A stretch of DNA of 64,000 nucleotides from Flammula alnicola (Eukaryota; Basidiomycota; Agaricomycetes; Agaricales; Strophariaceae): assembly GCA_015499995.1 (NCBI GenBank), contig JADNRV010000172.1:44149-108148 (forward strand), written 5' to 3'. The translations under genes were made by a program, and so were the position numbers. The notes below the pieces were generated by a model. That model had not been told where the DNA came from, ran no database searches, and saw only the letters and a list, made by a program, of their open reading frames with translations. This document shows, one piece after another, positions 53,294-62,660 of the stretch; positions within the stretch are counted from its first letter, which is position 1, and each line of letters starts with the position of its first letter.

Positions 53294-53366
53294 AGGCTAG
53301 CTGTTTCGCTCTTGTTCTCCAGTAGTTTCTTCTTCTACTTTTCTGCACCTCTTCTCCTCTCCTTCA

Positions 53367-54713
53367 ATGGCTTCTGTTGACCGTCAACGCAACCTTCCTA
53401 GCTACCCGGATATCATGCAGAAGGTTAAACTTCTCGATGTTATTCGTGGCGCGCCCGGTGCGACGTTGGCCAACTATGCCCAACCTCTGAGGAAACCGCG
53501 TATCTTATGGTGCGCTTTTCTTCTCCTCTTTGTTCTTTTCTAACTTGTTTTTCTTTAGTCCAAATGGTCCTCGCACACTAGTACTGTCGCTAGTAACCCT
53601 GGCGCTGCTCAGGCTGTCACCCATGTCGCCAACATCTTTGCTGAGCTCCAGGATACTCACAAACCCTACAAGCTGAGCGAGAAGGCGCTGCAGTCTGCGC
53701 GTTGCACCTGAGCATTCAGCCGCGTGCCTCAAGGCGATATCCGACTGGTCCCAAGGCCGCTGCTGCCACTAGCTCTTCCGTGCGTTTTCCATTTGTCTAT
53801 TTTGCCTCAGCTAGCTGATGACTTTCTTTATTTTTCTGTAGAAGCGTTTCACTCGCGGATCTCGCGGCAAAGGTGCCGCCGACGATTTCGAAACTGCCTC
53901 TGCTCCTGGTGCTTGTGCGTCTCCTTCCGATATCATTGTCGATGACGACGACGACTTGGTGCTTATTTTGTCCCATCTACCTTCTAGTTCCTGTTGAACT
54001 AAGCGACCTCTTGCGCTTTTCACACAGATGAAGGTCGATGGCGACCGTATCGTTTTCTCGGACACTGCTACCGACCCTGGCACGTCTCCTTCTAAGGTTG
54101 CCGAGGAGCGTGAGCGTCCTAACTCTCGCAAGAGACGCTCGCCCCCTAGCGCCGAACCTAGTGCCAAGGTACGCATCTATTTTTATCTTTTCTATTTTTA
54201 GCTGACGCTCTCTCCAGTTTTCTGCTAAACGTGCGGAGGTGGTACGTCTCCCATACGCGCTAGTTCCCAACATGGATGTTGACAGTCTCGCATATCTCAA
54301 GGCGTCCAAGGCCTTGGCTCATAGCTCTGACAAGTCCCCGGCCCGGTCCGATAGCGACTCCTCTAAGCGTGCGCGCACTGAGGATAGCTATGTTTTCGGC
54401 GACTCGGCTGTTCTTGTCGAGGGTACGTCGTTTTATATCTTTATAATCTACTTTTTCTTTCTAAAATTTTCATTCAACAGCTTCGGACCTCGCTGTCAAC
54501 AACGCGCACTCTCAAGAAGTCTTGGCGAAGGCTTCTGCCCTTGTCAGCAACAAGATTTCTTCGTCCGGCGACGAGCTAGCTCATCGCAAGGTCATTGGTG
54601 AGATCCAAGCCGAGCTCGTTGTCGGTTTGCACCGCATCGAGTTTCACTTGCAGCACCGCGAGCTCCTTCTCAAGGAGCTTAAACGTATGCAGAATAACCT
54701 CGACCTTGCCTAG
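53367..54713 (+). pseudogene. Gene D of antisense module, disrupted
   Basis: Starts MASVDRQRNLPSYPDIMQKV at ATG 53367. Exon 1 must change frame near 53485 so that SEETAYLM joins SKWSSHTSTVASNPGAAQAV; another change lies near 53705, before a Ser/Ala-rich end. Later exons read KRFTRGSRGKGAADDFETAS, MKVDGDRIVFSDTATDPGTS, RPNSRKRRSPPS, MDVDSLAYLKASKALAHSSD, RARTEDSYVFGDSAVLVE and ASDLAVNNAHSQEVLAKASA, ending in a coiled-coil-like IEFHLQHRELLLKELKRMQN and stop TAG 54711. The product would be about 350 residues, charged and probably nuclear (KRRSPP, KRAR). Introns have GT..AG ends. I do not recognise the family. Confidence 0.5.
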
Positions 54714-54843
54714 CTACTTCGTTGTTACAACTAGCTCGTTCCATAGCCTCAAAGTGGCTTTATAGATTTCCGTTTCGCTTGTTGTATGTAGCCTAGCTTG
54801 CTAGCGCGGACTTGAATACACCGTCCTCTCTCTTTGTGCCTTT

Positions 54844-57041
54844 TTACTCTTCATCCCACCATAAGTCTTCATCCTCGAACTCTTCCTCTGGCTCGTGCTC
54901 TAGCTCGGGCTCGTACTCAGGCTCTTGCCTCCTGCTCACTTTTTTCCGAGCTGGTGGATCACTGAATATGAGATCCGGGCCTAATGCTTCATCATCATCC
55001 TCTGGTCGCTCAGCTAGCTTCCTCAGAGTCTCTAGATTATGATCAATCACGTCTTCTAGGTTGTCTGGAAGCTTTATATGTCGCCTAGCGAAATAAGGAA
55101 TGACTCTAAAGGCCGCCACTTTATTGTGTGAAACCGAGCCATCCATTTCTGCAACTATATAGGCACCTCCTGGGTTCCTAGCCATGACTATCATTGGTCC
55201 GAGATATCGCGGCTGCATTTTGCGATTCAAAGAGGACTCCACTTGCGTGTTTCTAACTAGGACCAAATCTCCTGGTTTGAAGATAAAGTCTCTTATTTTT
55301 GCGGACTGCTTTTCTTCGAACTTAGCTAGCGCATCTCGCTTTATTTTTGAAATACGCTCGCGCATTTCATCTATATGAACTTTATGTTTGGCCAGAGCTC
55401 TCGCCCTATAGCCAACTAGCTCTTCGGTTGTGAGAACCCTGTCTGGTAATTCTACAAGCCATGTCGCTTCTTGTATATCTAGCGGTATTACCGGATGCGC
55501 GCCCGTTACTAGGAAGAATGGTGAACATCCCATTCCTTTTCGGATGGTGATCCTATCCGCCCATAGTACGTGGTGAAAGAATGCGAACCACTTGTTGGTT
55601 AATCCTCCCGTCGCTTTATACAGCATCTGTCGGATATCCCAATGTGGTCTTTCTATTTTTCCATTTGCGCGAGAGTTGTAGGCAGAGATACTAATCCCTT
55701 TTATACCATACTTCTCTTCTAGATATTTGATCGCTTTTATAAATGGTGCTCCGTTATCTGAAATAATCTCTTGAAGACATCCCCATCTACAGATAATATC
55801 TTCGAACAACCAAAGTGCGATATTCCTAGCTGTTTCTGCTCTTAAAGGTCTCCCTTCTACCCAAGAAGTCAACGCGCATCTTCCATGTACTATTTGTCCA
55901 CAACCCTGCGACTTTGGCGTCATATGCATGGTGTCCACATGTAGTTGCTGGAAGATTGACGGCGTATGCGTCTCAGTCCTAGGAATTAATATCATAGTCT
56001 TTTGTCTCTCCTGACACATATGGCAGGTCTTGACGTACCAGTGAACATCGCGTTCAATTTCTGGCCACCAAAATCTTTCCATTAACAAGGTCCTAGTTGC
56101 ATAAGAACCTCGATGTCCCAAGCTATCATGAGCTGAGTGCATCATATGAGTTCTATGTTCCTTTTCCACAACTAGCTTGTGCGCTTGATTAATATCTCTT
56201 CGATACATGCGCCCTTCTTTATTTAAGAAGAAGTTCCTTGCTGTGCGAGTGAAACTATAATATTCTTTTTCTGTCATGCCTGGTGGGCGCCGCATCGGGT
56301 TCTCTAACCAGCGACGAATGTGAGGTAATTTCTCATCCATCGCTTTTCCAGCTGGCGTCCGATTTCTCTCGTCATATTCCTCACTAGCTGCGTCCTCCTC
56401 TGAGATTTGACCATCCGGAATCTTAGTTCCTAGCATAAACTGCTGTAGGAATTGTTTCTGAGGTTCTGGGACGGCATCTTCACTCATGAATTTCGCAGCT
56501 AGCTCTCTTTCGACTCTATTTTCTCTCCTAGCTCGGTCTATTTCGATCTGGAAGCTTTCCAGCGATGTAGCTAGGTTATCATATGGCTCTTCCTCTTTCA
56601 CCTCATATATATATCCTCCTCTAGTGTCGATGGTATCTTTGAACTCATCAAATTCCAAGGGATCGGGTCAGACTCATATTTCTTACGAACACCGGGGACC
56701 TGAAGGTTCATCCTCATCTGCCTCCGGGTTCTCAAAGACTTCATCTCCTGGTTGCCCTTCTCTGCGAGATAATCCATCTGCTCCAAAGGTCTTTCCTGCT
56801 ACATGCCGCAAGGTGAAATGGAACATCATAATGTGATCTATCCATCTATTTATAGTAGCATTGGACCGAGCCCCGGATTGTCAAGCATTCCCTTTAGATA
56901 TTTGGCATCTGTTTCGACAACTAGCTTTCTTACACCAATCAACCAATAATAGCAAGCGTGCAGACCTCTTAAACCGTAACCGTATCGATTCTGATTAATC
57001 TTTCGACCATGCATAAGGAAATTCAGATTAAACGCGAACAT
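54844..57041 (-). pseudogene. Ty3/Gypsy pol fragment: RNase H end and integrase
   Basis: Minus-strand retroelement sequence. The first part (57041-56660) gives the end of an RNase H domain (GLHACYYWLIGVRKLVVETD, then HFTLRHVAGKTFGADGLSRR) across two or more frame breaks near 56870 and 56680. A long open frame, 56658-54844 (604 codons), then holds the integrase: zinc-binding HSAHDSLGHRG with KTCHMCQ, catalytic D in LHVDTMHM, D in IISDNGAPF and E in GKIERPHWDIRQ, followed by GPMIVMARNPGGAYIVAEMD (chromodomain-like/GPY region) and an acidic C-terminus. Protease, reverse transcriptase and gag are missing, and no LTR pair flanks it. It is a truncated copy. Confidence 0.88.
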
Positions 57042-57365
57042 TGATTAAACACAGATTAAGCTAATTACAAAGCTGGAAACTACTACGGTAGAGAGGTTTA
57101 ATCCATGGATGTGTTTAAAAGGTGGTTTAAAAGGCGGTTTAAATCTACAGAGTATGATAAAAGAAAGAGGCATTCAACAGGAGACTGTTTAAATAGTCGG
57201 GCATTTAAGCAAGGAGATGACTAAGAGAGGTGTGAAGCAATGTTTAATCAGAACGAAATGAACTGCCATGGATATTAAACAAGGAGAAGACCGAGGGAGG
57301 TATGAAGTGGCAATTGAGGTTGACCAGGGTGCGAAGAGATTGAGATAAAGGGTTTCCAAGGCCGG
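57042..57365. other. GTTTAA-rich noncoding sequence
   Basis: From the Gypsy breakpoint to the minisatellite, TTTAAT, TTTAAA and GATTAAA recur irregularly (for example GTGGTTTAAAAGGCGGTTTAAA near 57121). No gene. Confidence 0.5.
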
Positions 57366-57456
57366 GTTTAATCAGAGGACATGTTTAATCCGGAGTGTGT
57401 TTAATCCGGAGTGCATTTAATCCGGAGTGCGTTTAATCAAAGTCGAGTTTAATCGT
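57366..57456. repeat. 16-bp minisatellite, about five units
   Basis: Units begin GTTTAATC at 57366, 57383, 57399, 57431 and 57447 and ATTTAATC at 57415; three read (G/A)TTTAATCCGGAGTG with the next two bases variable. Spacing is 16 bases except for the first (17). Confidence 0.85.
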
Positions 57457-57517
57457 GGGTTTCCCAATGTGAAAGCTGGATAATGGTTTGAGTTAGTCCG
57501 TAGTATCCATACGGAAA

Positions 57518-60500
57518 CTAATTCACAGAGCAATTAGCGACTCGCGAGAGAAGGATGGGCATGATTATGAGATACCTTTCTACATCATCAGAGTCCGAGT
57601 CGCTTTCTGGTGGCTTAATAGAATATTATATTAGCTCCTCCATTTCAAGTCACAGTTCGACATTGAAAGCTACTCACTTCAAAGTCACGGTACGGAATTG
57701 AATTTTCAGGCTTTGAACGTTCTTCTTGAATAAGATCCGCAAGAATTTGACTGTCCTTGAGAACCAAATGACTGTAGCCGGCGCGATTGAGATGGTCTCG
57801 AGCATTGCGTTCCATGGTCTGAACATAGCTGACTTCTTTAGCGCGTATGCCTTTGACCCACCATTGAGCTAGAGCCAGCTAGCTGCATCCATACATCATG
57901 CATCTTTCCGAAGAAGCGAATGCACCGCAAGAAATCAGCCTGAGTCTTCTCCCACTCTTCTTGCCAGCGCTCCATTTCCGCCTCGGCGCGAAACCATTGA
58001 ACGCGATCACCTAAGCCTTCGTCGGTACCAAACTTTTCAATCATTAGAAATCAACACACCTTCATTGACCCATTCTTCGAGCTCTTTCTCTGAAAGCTGA
58101 CCAGCTGGTTTCAGGGACCAAAGCCACCCTTCCTTCACTGAAATAAGAGATGATTAATCACAAAGATATCAAATGTTTAGCAATTTGAATGTCATACCTT
58201 CCTTCTCCTTCTCAGAGCTATCAACTTGAAGACGGCGTTTTTTTACCCTTTGGACCTTTCCCAATAGGAGCTGCACGTCCTGTATTAAAAGGCATTAGTA
58301 TGATGTCTATCGCGCAGATGAAAAACCTACGCTTTGCCCTTGATGTCTGCGTTCCAATTGCATAACCCGCCACTGTTGAAGGTCCTGTGGCAGACGCAGG
58401 GAGTCGTGAACCACCAGTTACTCCTGTGTTTGTCCACATAGGACCATCTGTACGCCGAGAATCACCGACTGCACGTTTGATGTTTGTGGGTTTTCGAAAT
58501 GTATCGGTTATGGTGAGGGGAGGAAATTGGGGACTGTTCTCGGGAAGTCCTAACGAGATCATAGAAAGTCGAGTGGCTGAGTAATCCTCCATAGCGAGGT
58601 CGCGACGAGCTTCCATATCCCGAATCTGTTCAGAAGATCTTGTGTGACGTGTTTGACCATATGCTTGTGCCTTCTTCTCAGCTTGGAGAGCAACAATGGT
58701 CTTTACCGCAGTTCGAACATTTCGGAGGGCATCATAGGCACTGCCTTCGTGAAGTCGACGTTCATATTCACCAAGATGAACAAGCTCGAGAGCAAGGCGT
58801 TGGGATTCCGTAAAGTTGGAAGGTAGATAAAGGACTTCGTCTTCTGGATTGTCTGTCATCTTGCCCGAGACTGCTTGCTTGAAAACGTATTCGCCGACCT
58901 GAGGCATAATGGACTTTTGCTCCTGTCGCCATTTGTCGATTCGGTTTCGCAGCCTATCTTTCTGAGAATTTCTTTCGGCATCAGTCTTTAATCCAACCTT
59001 AGCGCGAATGTTTCGTCTTGAAGAAGAGTCAGGTTGCTTCATGAATGAAGAAAGTGAGTGAAGACATACTGGCGACCCAAGATAAGCAAGCCTTCATTGA
59101 GAAAGGATGCAAGCTTTGTATCGACATCACCAAGGGACTTTGCACTTGGTTTGGCGTCTAGCTCAAGTAGAAGCATCTGGTATATGCGGGACTGCGACGG
59201 GACTATGGAAGACAAAGTCAAAAACAGCACAAGATGATAGTGCGAGCCTTACAGCTTACCTTTCTTCTGGGTTTGGCGATAAACACAATGAACCTCCTTG
59301 TCTATGGGGTCTATCGATCGAGCTTGCCGATTTTCTTTATTCCAAGTAGGTATACGATCAGCATAGAGCGCCGAGAGACTCTTGAAAGCTTCGCGCTTCT
59401 GAAGGAAGAGTTGTTTAGCTTGCTTGATGTCGACATATAGGGTCGCGGCTGGCATAGACATAAACTCAACCTTCGATTCTGCAGTCTAAAACGATACACA
59501 ATGAACTACATACACATATTGGCTAACTTCTTGAAGTTCCAGTCACCGTGATGGTCAATCAAAGTATCCTGACGGTGGCCGTTGTTCATTTGACGGGTTT
59601 GCGCGCCGAGTTGGTTGAGTTCAGGCCAGGCATGCTCTGCAGTTTCACCATGGAAGTGGCCAACGTTCTCCATATATGCGGATGAGAAGAAGTATGTGCA
59701 ATTGTCCTTGTGGTTTTGAACATGGACAAGCGGAATGAGCCATCGAATTTTCTTGATAGAGTCGAGAAGATCATGAAAGTTTTTTGTGAAGCGACCCACA
59801 ATCTTGACGCAGTAAGCACACGAGATGTCATAGGAAGCAACGCGGTCACAGCAGGTGTTATAGGATGAGGATGTGTCATAGGTGATGGGTATCTTGCGTT
59901 GGCGAATTGCGTGAGCGAGTGCGTAGTCGGTGTTTGCAAATCTATCCGGAGATCATCAATAAATTATTTGAGAAACAAAGATATGAAGTTATGTACCTTT
60001 CACCCAGTTGAAGGTCAACGCTCGACTGGATGAAGACATGGCTACATTGGATATTGACAATCCCTGTGATATCCATGTTCTTGAACTTCTTTCGGTTCTG
60101 TTTGTTAACGGCGTTAAGATAAGAACATGTCGATTTCTATAGATAAATAAAACATAAGCAAGATGTAAGGCCCGAGATAAAATATACTTACCTCCTCCTC
60201 AACATCACCTGCTGGAAGGTGTTTGATATAGTGACGGAAGGCTGTGTCGTCGGGAAAGTACGCCTTTCCCTCGAATAACGAAATGTCGTCAGGATCGGTG
60301 TTCTTTATGTACTTATTCGCATGGTGATTACCATCAGCCGTGTGCTGCATCTGGTTTAAATGGCTGTAAATTAAATATATTCAACAATGAAACACGTAAA
60401 AAGTCGAAGGAGAAATAGATATGCATACCGAAGATGCAAGGGGGTTTTCTCCCATCCCATTTCCATATTGACCCCCGGTTCAGGGCATGCCGGACAATAA

Positions 60501-61577
60501 ACAAGAAGATTCCCCTCTGGGCGATTCTTCAGGACTGTGTCAATGCCGTGGGCTTGGCCAAGACGCTTCTTGGCCTGAAGGATCCGCCAAACTCGCATAA
60601 CCAAACGAAATTGAGGATAAGGGTCCTACACATCCGTATCAATTTCAGAATCTCTAGGAAATATCGCAATGAGGCTTACCGAAGTAGACTGGGCAAAGGC
60701 GTTATCTGTGAGACGCCGCAGGGTCCCAATAAAGTCATAGGCAGCAGTCTTCGATTCCAAATGAAGGAGGTGGAATTGCTTGAGAAGCCGAAAGGAAAAA
60801 GCCGTGGATGGTCGGTCGAGTGTGGCAGGGAAAAAACCAATCTTCATGAGCTGCTGATAACGCTTAGGAGCACCGGGGCACCCGCAAAAGCGAACCTTGG
60901 TGTTGTGGATCCCGTTGGTGTCAATGAAGTGGAACAGGAGGTCAGTCTCGGAAGCAGGGTTTGGGCAGTGTGATCCATGGTGGCCGAGATGAGTGGCATA
61001 ACCTTCCGTTCGAAGCCTCGATATATCATGACGAATAAAGAATCCACGCTGAGCGTCCCAGACTTCAGCCCAGTGCATCGGATTGCCACGATGAGCATCG
61101 ATAAAGCACTCAGAGCACGAAATCTGGTACATGAAGCAGTCGTTGCATTTAGTGGTGTGCTTCGCGCCCGGTCGGTTGCAAGAACAGGCATCGTCAAAGT
61201 ACGGGTTGGCGTTATGATCAAGGACAAGGTCAATGAGCTCCGGAAGGACCGCTCGGAACTCCTCGAGGAGCGCAGAAGCCTAGACCAAAAATCAGTATAC
61301 GAAAGTGGTTTGAGATATTCTAACAAACCTGCTTCTTTGCTGATAGAACGGGTACGAGATCTGGAAGTTCTGAATCATCGACAAGAGGGGTGGACTCCTG
61401 AAGAAGAAGAGGCTGGGTATCGAGTGGCAGGATAGAGGTATCAGTGGAGATGGATGAGCCAGCAATGGTGATATGTGTGGCGTGACGAGTTTGGGTTCCT
61501 TCAACTACCTGGTCTCCAAGAGTAGACTTGGTGTTGTCGATTACTGAGAGAAAAGCTTTGAAGGATTTCGGGGCCAT
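57518..61577 (-). pseudogene. KDZ transposase (Kyakuja-Dileera-Zisupton), nearly intact
   Basis: DNA-transposon transposase in about ten exons, about 1,000 residues. Start ATG 61577 (MAPKSFKAFLSVIDN); a TATA box sits 34 bases upstream. The CxC2-type zinc-binding domain follows (CSC, KCNDC, CSECFIDAHRGNPMHW, LLFHFIDTNGIHNTKVRFCG, GFFPATLDRPSTAFSF, YDFIGTLRRLTDN). Then the KDZ core: CSHVFIQSSVDLQLGERFAN, ASYDISCAYC, IRWLIPLVHVQNHKDNC, FHGETAEHAWPELNQLGAQT and MNNGHRQDTLIDHH. The C-terminal half is helical (GEYVFKQAVSGKMTDNPEDE; RVQWFRAEAEMERWQEEW). Two breaks are seen: an extra A in a run of seven A near 58240, and a 10-base insertion (CTAGCTGGCT) near 57875. Otherwise the frame is open. Terminal repeats of the transposon were not found. 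Confidence 0.9.
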
Positions 61578-61610
61578 TTTGCAATGATGAGAAGGTAGCA
61601 TGGTGGCCGA

Positions 61611-61617
61611 TTTTATA
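61611..61617 (-). promoter_or_regulatory. TATA box of the KDZ transposase gene
   Basis: TATAAAA on the minus strand, 34 bases before ATG 61577. The further upstream ATG at 61601 would be only about 10 bases from the box, which favours the 61577 start. Confidence 0.55.
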
Positions 61618-61668
61618 TGTTGGTGGCAGAGCTACTGACTCGGAGGAATGGCAAGACAAGAACACACT

Positions 61669-61821
61669 GTTTTGGCCCCCGCGTCGCGATGCAGTGCAAC
61701 ACGTGAGATGGGCCGCCACTTCGCCTTTGTTTGCGATTTCAACATTGATTCATAGGCTATTGTTATTTTTGTCAATGCAACAGATTGTTTTGGGCCCCCG
61801 CCGCGTCGCGATACAACGCAA
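61669..61821. repeat. Two direct GC-rich repeats upstream of KDZ
   Basis: TTTTGGCCCCCGCGTCGCGA at 61670 and TTTTGGGCCCCCGCCGCGTCGCGA-type sequence at 61788-61811, each followed by CAACGCAAG/CAACACG-like bases. They lie between the KDZ gene and its neighbour and may be regulatory or transposase-binding sites. Confidence 0.55.
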
Positions 61822-61926
61822 GTATGTGAAATAGGGTATTCATGGATAGTTGAACAAAAGGATTGAATGATCGTATATTGCAGAATGTAAATGGATACAA
61901 TGCAGTAGTAAATACAATACTAATCT

Positions 61927-62543
61927 TTAGTCAAAGAATTCTCGAAGCGGTGAAGGCATAGGGAATGGAGCAGGTGCGCGGAGGCCCGAGGAAGAAGGCT
62001 TAGAACAAGGAGCTTTGACTAGATTAGAATTTGGGTGCCTTTCCTTAACAGAACGAGGAGCGATGGAGGGAGAGATCTCGCTGCGCTTGCGCTTGTCCCA
62101 CGAGTGGCAGGAGCAGGCAGAGTTTTGATAACATCCGGATGGTTCTTGATCTCGTAGTATATGTCGAACAGCCTGCCCAACGCGACTTTCCAGTAATAAG
62201 GTGGGAGTCCAGGGATCAGTAATATAGTGAACGATTACGGGACCGTCGCACGTTTTGCACTAGAGAAAGGGTTATGAATTAACTATACAAAAATTGGAAA
62301 TTTCGACGGACTGACCACTTGGTACCATCTTCCAGCATCCAACTGGCCACCAGTACCTATCCAGAGCCAAGGTCCTGTCTCGCGGTGATTGCGTTTGTGG
62401 GGGAGGTGGAACTCTGGCATGGCAGGAGCGATTTGATGGACGGTACGGCGAATATGCCCGCGAATTATGACGAGCGCCTCATCTTTGGTAAGGTCCTTGA
62501 GCTCTGGGAGTTCAGCAGATAAGGGACCGAAATATGGTGGCAT
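61927..62543 (-). CDS. Small neighbour gene of KDZ, two exons, unknown
   Basis: Exon 1 from ATG 62543 (MPPYFGPLSAELPELKDLTK) runs to WYQV; a 56-base intron (GTCAGT to CTCTAG) leads to CKTCDGPVIVHYITDPWTPT and on to the stop TAA 61927. About 185 residues. Features: a helical LTKDEALVIIRGHIRRTVHQ, EFHLPHKRNHRETGPWLWIG, a CKTC pair, and a second cysteine cluster (GCYQNSACSCHSW) before a basic, Pro/Ser-rich tail ending PLREFFD. The frame is intact and a TATA-like box lies 110 bases upstream. Lying 350 bases upstream of the KDZ transposase on the same strand, it may be a passenger or accessory gene of that transposon. No family is recognised. Confidence 0.62.
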
Positions 62544-62652
62544 CGTGGGCTGAGAATGGAAGGAAAGTCTGAGACCTCAGTGGTGAGTAGAGATGAAGGC
62601 AATATCTGGGCGTCGATACTGGGTTACTTCTCGAGGCCACTTCAGGTCGACC

Positions 62653-62660
62653 TTATAAAT
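62653..62660 (-). promoter_or_regulatory. TATA-like box of the KDZ neighbour gene
   Basis: TTTATAAG on the minus strand, 110 bases before ATG 62543. Confidence 0.35.
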
